In this document: positions 40,907-49,711 of the stretch, piece after piece | How the letters are laid out: each line of letters opens with the position of its first letter | How positions within the stretch are numbered: position 1 is the first letter of the stretch | Assembly (NCBI RefSeq): GCF_036345995.1 | Contig: NZ_CP107796.1 | Location: forward strand, 6,200,001 to 6,264,000 | DNA: 64,000 nt | DNA from: Streptomyces sp. NBC_00557 | Lineage (GTDB): Bacteria > Actinomycetota > Actinomycetes > Streptomycetales > Streptomycetaceae | Direction: 5' to 3' | Notes under the pieces: generated by a model | Databases searched by the model: none | What the model was told of the DNA's origin: nothing | Seen by the model: the letters and a program-made list of their open reading frames with translations, nothing else | Translations under genes and position numbers: made by a program

Positions 40907-41655
40907 GTGCTCGCAGTGACCGGCGCGACCGGCAGCGTCGGCCGCGCCCTCGTCGGCCGACTCCTCGCCGCAGGGCGGCCCGTGCGGGCGCTCACCCGCG
41001 ACCCGCAGCGGGCCGCCCTGCCCGACGGCGCCGAGGTCGTCCGCTCCGGCCCGACGGCACCGCCGCCGCGCTCGACGAGGCCCGCCCTCTTCCGGTACGC
41101 ACAGACCTGCACCCCCGGCCTCCTCAAAGCCGCCCGTGCCCAGGGAGTGCGGCACGTCGTGCTGCTCTCCAGCGGCCTCATCAAAGAGGGCGCCGCGCCG
41201 AACACCTTCGCCACCAACGCCCTGCAGTGGGCGCCCCAGATCCGCGCCGGAAACACCGTCCACGCTGTCTTCGCCCACGCCCGGTCCGCACCCATCCACG
41301 AGGACGACATCGCGGCCGTCGCCGAACGCGCACCCCTCGACGGCGGACACGAAGCCGCCATACACCGCCTGACCGGCCCCGAGGCCCTCACCCACGCCGG
41401 ACAGGCCGCCGCCATCGGCGCGGCCCTCGGCCGGCGGCTGACCTTCGTCGAGACCGACTGCCGCCAGGCCGGGCCCGGAGCTGTTCCCGCCACGTCCCGC
41501 CCGGCATGCTCCAGCGCCCGCTGCGCACCTTCGAGGAGACCACCGGCGTCCCACCGGAGATCACCGGCACCGTGGAACAGCTGACCGGCACCCCGGCCCG
41601 CACCTTCGCCCAAGGGGCCCACGACCACGCGGACGACTTCACCGCACGGAGCTGA
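40907..41655 (+). pseudogene. Decayed NmrA-like NAD(P)-binding protein gene
   Basis: The N-terminus VTGATGSVGRALVGRLLAAG, continuing RPVRALTRDP, is a normal Rossmann motif. About 60-80 residues expected after GAEVVRSG are missing or scrambled, and ARAQGVRHVVLLSS, continuing SGLIKEG, resumes. Near 41490 the frame is lost: the natural C-terminus RHVPPGMLQRPLRTFEETTG, then VEQLTGTPARTFAQGAHDHADDF, continues in another frame to the stop at 41655. So the gene has at least one internal deletion and one frameshift. Relatives are NmrA/SDR-a5 redox-sensing or reductase proteins. Confidence 0.7.
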
Positions 41656-41772
41656 GCACGCACGTCCGCCGTACCCACTTTCGGGTCTCGCTCGTTGAGC
41701 ATCGGGGACACACCGGGTTCTTCCCGTACAACCCGCAAGCCCACGAGTCGGTCCACGAGCGGAGGACAGGCG

Positions 41773-43149
41773 ATGAGCGGTCAAGGACCCCTGCACACCC
41801 CAGCCCTCGCCTCGGGCCCGCACGGCCCCGCCGCCCTGCGCCCCCTCCTCGACACCGTCCTCGACGCCCTCACCACCGGCACCCGGGCACGCGGCGGGCC
41901 ACTGCCCGGCGGCGGACCACAGGCCGTCGCCGCCCGCGTCACCGCCGCCCTCGCCGACGTCCTGCCCGACCACGGCGACCCCGACGCCCTGCACACCCTC
42001 GTCCACGCCCTCGCCGAGGGCGCCGCCGACCCCGCCGACCCGCTGTGCGCCGCCCACCTGCACTGCCCGCCCCTCGCCGTGGCCACCGCCGCCGACCTCG
42101 CCGTCAGCGCCCTCAACCCCTCCCTGGACTCCTGGGACCAGGCCCCCGCCGCCTCCGCCCTCGAAACCGCCGTCACCCGCACCCTCGCCCACGCCACCGG
42201 CCTCGCCGACGCCCTCGTCACCACCGGCGGCACCGAATCCAACCAGCTCGCCCTGCTCCTCGCCCGCGAAACCCACGGCGACGGCGTACGGCTCGTGTGC
42301 GGGGCCAACGCCCACCACTCACTGCCCCGCGCCGCCTGGCTGCTCGGCCTGCCCGACCCCGTCGTCGTCCCCGCCCCCCACGGCACCCTCGACCCCACCG
42401 CCCTCGACCAGGCCCTCACCACCCTCCCCGGACCCCTGCTCGTCGCCGCCACCGCCGGCACCACCGACGGCGGCCTCATCGACCCCCTCCCCGAGATCGC
42501 CGGCCTGTGCGCCGCCCACGGCACCCGCCTGCACATCGACGCCGCCTACGGCGGAAGCCTCCTGTTCAGCGACCAGCACCGCGACAAACTCCACGGACTC
42601 AACGCCGCCCACACCGTCACCCTCGACCTGCACAAACTCGGCTGGCAGCCCGTCGCCGCAGGCCTCCTCGCCGTCGCCCACCCCAGCGAACTCACCGCAC
42701 TCCACCACCGCGCCGACTACCTCAACGCCGACGACGACACCGACGCCGGACTCCCCGACCTCCTCGACCGCTCCCTGCGCACCACCCGGCGCCCCGACAT
42801 CCTCAAGATCGCCGTCACCCTCAAGACCCTCGGCCGCACCGGACTCGGCGCCCTCGTCGACCAGGTCTGCGACCACGCGAGCCGGCTCGCCGCCCTCATC
42901 GCCGAACACCCCGGCCTCGACCTCCACGACCGGCCCGTGATCAGCACCGTCCTGTTCCGGCCCACCGGCGCCGACGACGACACCGTCGCCGCCGTACGCC
43001 GCAGACTCCTGCACGAAGGCCGCGCCGTCCTCGGACGCGCCCGGCTCGACGGACGCCTCTGGCTCAAAGCCACCCTCCTCAACCCCCACACCCGGCCGGA
43101 CGACCTGGCCCACCTCCTGAAACTCGTCACAGAAGGCACCCCCGCATGA
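41773..43149 (+). CDS. PLP-dependent group II decarboxylase (diaminobutyrate/lysine type)
   Basis: A 458-residue fold-I decarboxylase. It shows the substrate-entry NPSLDSWDQAPAASALE, VTTGGTESNQLALLLAR, HIDAAYGGSLLFS and the PLP lysine in TLDLHKLGWQPV. Homologs decarboxylate 2,4-diaminobutyrate, lysine or ornithine. ATG 41773 has GGAGGA 7 bases upstream. The stop overlaps the next ATG (ATGA), and that gene is an amine/amino-acid N-hydroxylase. The pair therefore could make an N-hydroxylated diamine such as N-hydroxycadaverine, a siderophore building block. No siderophore synthetase lies nearby. Confidence 0.88.
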   Translation: MSGQGPLHTPALASGPHGPAALRPLLDTVLDALTTGTRARGGPLPGGGPQAVAARVTAALADVLPDHGDPDALHTLVHALAEGAADPADPLCAAHLHCPPLAVATAADLAVSALNPSLDSWDQAPAASALETAVTRTLAHATGLADALVTTGGTESNQLALLLARETHGDGVRLVCGANAHHSLPRAAWLLGLPDPVVVPAPHGTLDPTALDQALTTLPGPLLVAATAGTTDGGLIDPLPEIAGLCAAHGTRLHIDAAYGGSLLFSDQHRDKLHGLNAAHTVTLDLHKLGWQPVAAGLLAVAHPSELTALHHRADYLNADDDTDAGLPDLLDRSLRTTRRPDILKIAVTLKTLGRTGLGALVDQVCDHASRLAALIAEHPGLDLHDRPVISTVLFRPTGADDDTVAAVRRRLLHEGRAVLGRARLDGRLWLKATLLNPHTRPDDLAHLLKLVTEGTPA

Positions 43150-44558
43150 GCACCCCCCCACGGCACGAGGCCACCTCCCCCCGCGACCTCGTCGGCATCG
43201 GCATCGGCCCCTGCAACCTCTCCCTCGCCGCCCTCGCCCACCCGCTCGCCGAACTCGACGCCGTCTTCTACGAACAACGCCCCGGCTTCGACTGGCACCC
43301 CGGACTCCTCATCGACGGGGCCACCATCCAAGTCCCCTTCCTCGCCGACCTGGTGACCCTCGCCGACCCCACCAGCCCCTGGAGCTTCCTCAACTACCTC
43401 AAAAACCGCGAACGCCTCTTCCCCTTCTACTTCGCCGAGCACTTCCACATCCAGCGCGCCGAATACGACGCCTACTGCCGCTGGGTCGCCCAGAACCTCC
43501 CCGGACTGCGCTTCGGCCACCAGGTCGACGCCGTCCGCTGGAACCCCGAACGCGACGTCTTCGAAGTCGACTTCACCCAACTCGACACCGAAGGCGAAGC
43601 CGAAGCACTCGGCCGCACCTACACCCGCAACGTCGTCCTCGGCGTCGGCAGCGAACCCTGCGTACCCGACCCCCTCAAACCCCTCGTGGACACCCCCGGC
43701 GTACCCGTCGTCCACGCCGCCGACTACCTCGACCACCGCACCGAGATCCTCGCCGCCGGCCACATCACCGTCGTCGGCTCCGGACAGTCCGGCGCCGAAG
43801 TCTTCCTCGACCTGCTCCGCCACCGCCCCGCAGGCCGCGAACGACTCCACTGGATCGGCCGCAGCGAAGCGTTCGCCCCGATGGAATACTCCAAACTCGG
43901 CCTCGAACACTTCACCCCCGACTACACCCGCTACTTCCACGCCCTCCCCGAACCCGTACGCGACCGCCTCGTCCCCGCCCAATGGCAACTCCACAAGGGC
44001 ATCGACGCCCGCACCCTCGCCGCCATCCACGACGAGCTCTACCGGCGCACCCTGCACGGCGGCTGGCCCGACGCCGTCCTCACTCCCGGCGTCCGCGTCC
44101 GCACCGCCGGCCGCATCGCCACCCCCAAGATCGAACTCCACCTGGAACACCTCCAGCAGGACAGCCGCTCCCGGCTCACCACCGACGCCGTCGTCCTCGC
44201 CACCGGCTACCGCGCACGCCCCCTCGACCGCATCCTCGCCGGGCTCGACCCCTACCTGCGCCGCGACAAAAGCGAACGCCCGCGCATCGACCAGAACTAC
44301 CGGCTCGTCCTCGACCCCTCCGTGACCGGCTCCGTCTACGTCCAGAACGCCGAACTGCACACCCACGGCATCGGCGCCCCCGACCTCGGCCTCGCCGCCT
44401 GGCGCAGCGCCACCATCCTCAACACCCTCACCGGAAAAGAGCCCTACCCCCAGCCCACCCGAACGGCCTTCACCACCTTCGGCCTCCAGGAAGACCGCCA
44501 CCGGGTACCACCCACCCGGCAGGTACGGCACCTCACACCACTCGTCGACGGAACGTGA
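43146..44558 (+). CDS. Lysine/ornithine/diamine N-hydroxylase (DesB/IucD family)
   Basis: A 470-residue class B flavin monooxygenase. The FAD-binding GIGIGPCNLSLAALAHPL begins near residue 19. Then come FDWHPGLLIDGATIQVPFLADLVTLADP, the NADPH site VVGSGQSGAEVFLDLL, and VLATGYRARPLD. It N-hydroxylates a terminal amine using NADPH and O2. Close family members are DesB (cadaverine) and IucD (lysine). ATG overlaps the decarboxylase stop. The upstream region lacks a clear iron box, so control by iron is not evident. Confidence 0.9.
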   Translation: MSTPPRHEATSPRDLVGIGIGPCNLSLAALAHPLAELDAVFYEQRPGFDWHPGLLIDGATIQVPFLADLVTLADPTSPWSFLNYLKNRERLFPFYFAEHFHIQRAEYDAYCRWVAQNLPGLRFGHQVDAVRWNPERDVFEVDFTQLDTEGEAEALGRTYTRNVVLGVGSEPCVPDPLKPLVDTPGVPVVHAADYLDHRTEILAAGHITVVGSGQSGAEVFLDLLRHRPAGRERLHWIGRSEAFAPMEYSKLGLEHFTPDYTRYFHALPEPVRDRLVPAQWQLHKGIDARTLAAIHDELYRRTLHGGWPDAVLTPGVRVRTAGRIATPKIELHLEHLQQDSRSRLTTDAVVLATGYRARPLDRILAGLDPYLRRDKSERPRIDQNYRLVLDPSVTGSVYVQNAELHTHGIGAPDLGLAAWRSATILNTLTGKEPYPQPTRTAFTTFGLQEDRHRVPPTRQVRHLTPLVDGT

Positions 44559-44769
44559 CCACAGACCCGGTCACCCCGGCCACCCTCCGGACGGCCACCC
44601 GCCCCGCTCCGCCCCGCACGCAGCGGGCCACCGGCGGCCGTCCGGACACATCCGCCGGAATTCGCTCATCGGAGCGAGCACTCGCACAATTCAACACTTG
44701 TCAATAACCCTTAACTGAAAGGTCCTTGAGTGGTCATGTGCGACCGATTCTCTACCCGCGGGTAAGGCC

Positions 44770-44781
44770 TAGGCTCGACCC
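44770..44781 (+). promoter_or_regulatory. Leaderless promoter of pyk
   Basis: TAGGCT at 44770-44775 is followed after 6 bases by the pyk ATG at 44782. There is no Shine-Dalgarno sequence. The 120 bp upstream are unusually AT-rich for this window. Confidence 0.6.
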
Positions 44782-46218
44782 ATGCGCCGAGCAAAGATCG
44801 TCTGCACTCTAGGGCCCGCCACCGACACATACGACCAGATCAAGGCACTGGTCGACGCCGGAATGGACGTCGCCCGATTCAATCTCAGCCACGGCACCCA
44901 CGCCGAACACGAAGAACGCTACCGGCGAGTCCGAAAAGCCGCCGACGAAACCGGCCGCAGCGTCGGAATTCTCGCCGACCTCCAAGGACCGAAGATCCGA
45001 CTCGGCCGATTCACCGAAGGCCCCGTACTCCTTGAACGCGGCGACACCTTCACCATCACCGTCGAAGAAGGCGCCGAAGGCGACCGCCACCAATGCGGCA
45101 CCACCTTCGCCGGCCTCGCCGCCGACGTCACCACCGGTGAACGCATCCTCGTCGACGACGGCAAGGTCTGCCTCGAAGTCACCGCCGTCGACGGCCCCCG
45201 CGTCCACACCCTCGTCATCGAGGGCGGCATGATCTCCGACCACAAGGGCCTCAACCTCCCCGGCGTCGCCGTCTCCGTCCCCGCCCTCTCCAAGAAGGAC
45301 GAGGACGACCTGCGCTGGGCGCTGCGCACCGGCTTCGACGTCATCGCCCTCTCCTTCGTCCGCAGCGGCGACGACGCCAAAGACGTACACCGGATCATGG
45401 CCGAAGAGGGCCGCCGCCTCCCGGTGATCGCCAAGATCGAGAAACCGCAGGCCGTGGAGAACCTCGACGACATCATCGCCGCCTTCGACGGACTCATGGT
45501 CGCCCGCGGCGACCTCGGCGTCGAGATGCCCCTCGAACAGGTGCCCATCGTCCAGAAGCGCGCCATCAAACTCGCCAGGCGCAACGCCAAGCCGGTCATC
45601 GTCGCCACCCAGATGCTCGACTCGATGATCGACAACGCCCGGCCCACCCGCGCCGAAGCCTCCGACGTCGCCAACGCCGTCCTCGACGGCACCGACGCCG
45701 TCATGCTCTCCGGCGAGACCAGCGTCGGCAAACACCCCGTCGAGACCGTACGCACCATGGCCAGGATCGTCGAAGCGGCCGAGGAGGACATGCTCGCCAA
45801 GGGCCTCCCCCCGCTCACCGAACGCAACAAACCCCGCACCCAGGGCGGCGCCGTCGCCCGCGCCGCCGCCGAAATGGGCGACTTCCTCGGCGCCCGGTTC
45901 CTCGTCGCCTTCACCCAGTCCGGCGACACCGCCCGCCGCCTGTCCCGCTACCGCTCCCCGATCCCCCTCCTCGCCTTCACCCCCGAACCGGCCACCCGCT
46001 CCCAGCTCAGCCTCACCTGGGGCGCCGAGACCTTCCTCGGCCCGCACGTCGACTCCACCGACGCCATGGTCGACCAGGTGGACGAGCTGCTGCTGAAGTA
46101 CGGCCGCTGCGAGAAGGGCGACGTCGTGGTCATCACGGCCGGCTCCCCGCCCGGCGTCTCCGGCTCGACCAACATGGTTCGCGTCCACCACATCGGCGAG
46201 GACGACAGCCCCAGGTAG
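44782..46218 (+). CDS. pyk: Pyruvate kinase
   Basis: Makes pyruvate and ATP from PEP and ADP. The 478-residue protein shows RRAKIVCTLGPATD, the N-terminal FNLSHGTHAEH, LADLQGPKIRLG, the family signature IAKIEKPQAVENLDDII with the acid-base Lys, MVARGDLGVEMPLEQVP, and GTDAVMLSGETSVGKHPVE. The regulatory C-domain is complete. Convergent with the LAGLIDADG gene, only 4 bases apart, with no terminator hairpin between them. Confidence 0.96.
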   Translation: MRRAKIVCTLGPATDTYDQIKALVDAGMDVARFNLSHGTHAEHEERYRRVRKAADETGRSVGILADLQGPKIRLGRFTEGPVLLERGDTFTITVEEGAEGDRHQCGTTFAGLAADVTTGERILVDDGKVCLEVTAVDGPRVHTLVIEGGMISDHKGLNLPGVAVSVPALSKKDEDDLRWALRTGFDVIALSFVRSGDDAKDVHRIMAEEGRRLPVIAKIEKPQAVENLDDIIAAFDGLMVARGDLGVEMPLEQVPIVQKRAIKLARRNAKPVIVATQMLDSMIDNARPTRAEASDVANAVLDGTDAVMLSGETSVGKHPVETVRTMARIVEAAEEDMLAKGLPPLTERNKPRTQGGAVARAAAEMGDFLGARFLVAFTQSGDTARRLSRYRSPIPLLAFTPEPATRSQLSLTWGAETFLGPHVDSTDAMVDQVDELLLKYGRCEKGDVVVITAGSPPGVSGSTNMVRVHHIGEDDSPR

Positions 46219-46222
46219 CTTT

Positions 46223-46993
46223 TCAGTGCTTGGGGCCGACGCGGGCGTCCATGAGCGCGCCGGAGGCCTTCTTGGCGACGGAGACGGTGACGGCGGCGCG
46301 GCTCTGGTTCAGCGTCCTCCACTCGACGCCGACCTTGTCGAGGGTGTCCGTGAAGAGACGGACGATGTCGGTCGAGGTGTTGGTGAAGAAGTAACGCGGA
46401 TATTCGTACCGCTTCCGCTCACCGGCGACCATGCGGGTGGTCCAGTTGGTGATACGGCACCCGTCCGAGTGGATCAGGCCCCGGATGAACTCCCACGGGT
46501 GAGCGTCGACGATGGCGTGCTGCCAGGGTTCCAGGACGATCGGACGCTCATGCTTCTTACCGGGGCCGTGCTGGGGGAAGAGGCAGGGCCAGTGTGCGCT
46601 GTAGCTCACCACGGAGATGTAGCCGACAGCCTGGACTCGGTAGGCCTTCCCGCTGGGGCTGACGGCTTCGACTGCGGTGGCGCACGCCTCGATGAGGCCA
46701 GGCCATGAGTCGGCGCAGGCGATGCGGAGGTAATAGCCCGACCTCGGGGCGGGGCTGATGCACCCATCGCCCAGGTAGAGCCCCAGGAGGTAGCTGTACG
46801 ACGTCCTGTCCTCGGGCGGTTCCGCCACGGGGCCGCACAGTGAGCACGGGGTCCTGCGGGGCAGTGGGTCGATTCGCGTCTTCCAGGAGCGGATGGCGGC
46901 CCTGGACACGCCGGTTTCTTTGCTGACCGAGTTCAGGCTGCGCCCCTGAGCAACCAGTGCGAGGGCTCGCTTGCGTGTGCTGACGTCGTACAT
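46223..46993 (-). CDS. HTH-LAGLIDADG protein, probable free-standing homing endonuclease
   Basis: A 256-residue protein. Residues 5-40 are a transposase/resolvase-type HTH (TRKRALALVAQGRSLNSVSK). A C-S-L-C-G knuckle at 50-54 follows. Two LAGLIDADG-like helices occur: YLLGLYLGDG at 68-77 and FIRGLIHSDG at 169-178, each ending in the Asp-Gly needed for catalysis. About 91 residues separate them, fitting a monomeric two-motif enzyme. ATG 46993 is preferred; ATG/GTG-type starts further up give MSPRPL. It lies 107 bp downstream of the tRNA-like gene on the same strand. It could instead be a domesticated DNA-binding regulator. Confidence 0.8.
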   Translation of the reverse strand: MYDVSTRKRALALVAQGRSLNSVSKETGVSRAAIRSWKTRIDPLPRRTPCSLCGPVAEPPEDRTSYSYLLGLYLGDGCISPAPRSGYYLRIACADSWPGLIEACATAVEAVSPSGKAYRVQAVGYISVVSYSAHWPCLFPQHGPGKKHERPIVLEPWQHAIVDAHPWEFIRGLIHSDGCRITNWTTRMVAGERKRYEYPRYFFTNTSTDIVRLFTDTLDKVGVEWRTLNQSRAAVTVSVAKKASGALMDARVGPKH

Positions 46994-47034
46994 GCGGACA
47001 CCATGCGAGAGTGGTCGTGGCGACACGCAACGAA

Positions 47035-47068
47035 AAGCGAAGGATCACGCGAATGTGATCCTCCGCTT
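47035..47068 (-). terminator. Terminator after the tRNA gene
   Basis: A 14-bp stem (13 matches; AAGCGGAGGATCAC on the minus strand) with a 6-base loop is followed on the minus strand by TTTTCGTT, a good intrinsic terminator. It separates the tRNA from the HTH-LAGLIDADG gene. A second small hairpin, CCTTGG-AAA-CCAAGG, lies at 47080-47094. Confidence 0.75.
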
Positions 47069-47100
47069 AACACTGCTGACCTTGGAAACCAAGGAAAAAG

Positions 47101-47175
47101 TGCCCCCGGTCGGACTCGAACCGACACTGTACGGGTTTTGAATCCGCGGCCTCTGCCGAATTGGGCTACGGGGGC
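47101..47175 (-). tRNA. tRNA-Leu(CAA)-like, class I form
   Basis: A 75-base cloverleaf. The 7-bp acceptor stem GCCCCCG/CGGGGGC is perfect, then TA, a 3-bp D stem, anticodon loop TTCAAAA (anticodon CAA, Leu), a 5-base variable loop, and a perfect 5-bp T stem with loop TTCGAGT. Position 73 is A and no CCA is encoded. Leucine tRNAs are normally class II with a long variable arm; this one is not. The anticodon stem has an A31-C39 mismatch and a G27-U43 pair. TAGATT (complement of 47181-47186) lies 5 bases before the first base, so there may be no 5' leader. Confidence 0.8.
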
Positions 47176-47278
47176 CAATGAATCTAAGGTTAACGGTCGC
47201 CCGCTGTGCCCCCACCATACCGCAGCTAGGTACGCTCTTGGGAGCAGTACGTGCCCTGCCCTGGACCAAGGAGCCTCA

Positions 47279-47938
47279 GTGACCGCGCCCGAGTCGCCCC
47301 AGCCCGTAGACGCGCCCGACGACGACAAGTCGCACGTGCCTCCGCTGACGACCCGTGTCGTCATCGCCGAGGACGAGGCCCTGATCCGGCTCGACCTGAA
47401 AGAGATGCTGGAGGAGGAGGGCTACACCGTCGTCGGCGAGGCCGGGGACGGCGAGCAGGCCGTGGCGCTGGCCCGCGAGCACCGTCCGGACCTGGTGATC
47501 ATGGACGTGAAGATGCCGAAGCTCGACGGCATCTCCGCGGCGGAGAAGATCGCCGAGGAGTCCATCGCGCCGGTGCTGATGCTGACCGCGTTCTCGCAGC
47601 GTGACCTCGTCGAGCGTGCTCGGGACGCGGGTGCGATGGCGTATCTGGTGAAGCCGTTCAGCAAGAGCGATGTCGTTCCGGCGATCGAGATGGCCGTCTC
47701 GCGCTTCACGGAGCTGAAGCAGCTGGAGAAGGAGGTCGCGGACCTCACGCAGCGTCTGGAGACCCGGAAGCTGGTGGACCGGGCGAAGTCGATCCTGCAG
47801 ACGGAGTACGGCCTGACGGAGCCGGCGGCGTTCCGGTGGATCCAGAAGACGTCGATGGACCGCCGTATGTCGATGCAGCAGGTCGCGGAGGCCGTGATCG
47901 CCGACAACGAGGAGAAGAAGGCGGCCAAGAACGGCTGA
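47279..47938 (+). CDS. pdtaR: ANTAR-domain response regulator, PdtaR-like
   Basis: A 219-residue protein. After a short acidic N-terminus, the receiver domain (about 28-145) has TTRVVIAEDEALIRLDL, the phospho-acceptor Asp in DLVIMDVKMPKLDG, LTAFSQ and the Lys in YLVKPFSKSD. A coiled linker leads to an ANTAR RNA-binding domain (about 150-205: LVDRAKSILQTEYGLTEPAAFRWIQKTSMDRRMSM). ANTAR proteins act by antitermination on paired RNA hairpins. The partner kinase (PdtaS) is not in the window. GTG 47279 has an AAGGAG site; TACGCT upstream is a likely -10 box. Confidence 0.92.
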   Translation: MTAPESPQPVDAPDDDKSHVPPLTTRVVIAEDEALIRLDLKEMLEEEGYTVVGEAGDGEQAVALAREHRPDLVIMDVKMPKLDGISAAEKIAEESIAPVLMLTAFSQRDLVERARDAGAMAYLVKPFSKSDVVPAIEMAVSRFTELKQLEKEVADLTQRLETRKLVDRAKSILQTEYGLTEPAAFRWIQKTSMDRRMSMQQVAEAVIADNEEKKAAKNG

Positions 47939-47980
47939 GCGGCGTTCTTCGTTCTTCCTTCGTGCGAACCTTCGTACGAC

Positions 47981-48014
47981 GCGGCCCGCACCCCGGAGAA
48001 GGGGTGCGGGCCGC
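47981..48014. terminator. Bidirectional terminator between pdtaR and livF
   Basis: Perfect 14-bp arms GCGGCCCGCACCCC and its complement with loop GGAGAA, between convergent genes. Confidence 0.85.
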
Positions 48015-48033
48015 GTCGTCGTGTGCGGACGGG

Positions 48034-48746
<713 letters not shown>

Positions 48747-48750
<4 letters not shown>

Positions 48751-49706
48751 CGGTCGTTCTCCTTGCCGGGCGCGGCGTCGGTGGTGTTCTCGGCGTTGCC
48801 TTCGGCCGGTTGGGGCGCCGCGGGTGTGCCGTCGGTGCCGGTGCCCGCCTCGGCGGCCTCCACCTCGGCCGCCTCTTCGTCGCCGGGGGCGTTTTCGAAG
48901 GGTTCGCCGAGGTAGGCGGCGATGACGCGTTCGTCGCCCTGGACGGTGGCGCTGTCGCCCTCGACGAGTTTTTCGCCTTGGACGAGGACGGCGACGCGGT
49001 CGCAGAGGTTGAAGATGAAGCGCATGTCGTGCTCGATGACGAGGACGGCGATGCCCTTGTCGCGGATGGCGAAGACGAGTTCCTCGGTGGCCCGGGTTTC
49101 CTGGGGGTTCATGCCGGCGGTGGGCTCGTCGAGGAGGAGCAGGCCGGGTTCGCTGGCGAGGGCGCGGGCGATCTCGAGTTTGCGCTGTTCGCCGTAGGGG
49201 AGGTTGCGGGCGAGGTGTTCGGCTTTGCGTTCGAGGCCGACGAACTCGAGGAGTTCCATGGCGCGTTCGCGGGAGGCCTTTTCGGCGCGGTGGAAGCCGG
49301 GGCCGCGCAGCAGGGCGGACCACAGGCCTTCTCTGGTGCGGGTGTGGCGGCCGACGAGGACGTTCTCGAGGACCGTCATGTTGGCGAACAGGCGGATGTT
49401 CTGGAAGGTGCGGGCGATGCCGGCGGCGGTGACCTTGAAGGACTTGGGCGGCAGGACCTGGCCTTTGTAGCGGACTTCGCCCTCGGTGGGGACGTACAGG
49501 CCGGTGAGGCAGTTGAAGAAGGTGGTCTTGCCGGCGCCGTTGGGTCCGATGAGGCCGACGATCTCGCCGCTGTTGACGGTGAGGTCGACGTTGCGTACGG
49601 CGGTGAGGCCGCCGAAGCGCATGGTGACGCCGCGGGCGTCGAGGACGGTCTGGCCGGAGGCGGGGGCGCCGGGGGTGGCGTCCTGGGTGGTGGTGTCGGT
49701 GGTCAT
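48747..49706 (-). CDS. livG: Branched-chain amino acid ABC transporter, ATPase LivG
   Basis: A 319-residue ABC ATPase: GPNGAGKTTFFNCLTG (Walker A), ARTFQNIRLFANMTVLENVLVG, NLPYGEQRKLEIARAL (LivG-type signature), LLLLDEPTAGMNP (Walker B) and IEHDMRFIF (H-loop His). It has a Thr/Ala-rich N-terminal extension and an acidic 45-residue tail (GDEEAAEVEAAEAG) not needed for the fold. Starts 5 bases after livM. Confidence 0.95.
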
Positions 49707-49711
49707 GGTGG

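Noticed and set aside
47101..47175. tRNA-Sec or suppressor reading (anticodon TCA) of the tRNA-like gene
   Set aside because: Shifting the loop by one base breaks two of five anticodon-stem pairs and the gene lacks the long arms of tRNA-Sec; CAA is the better reading.
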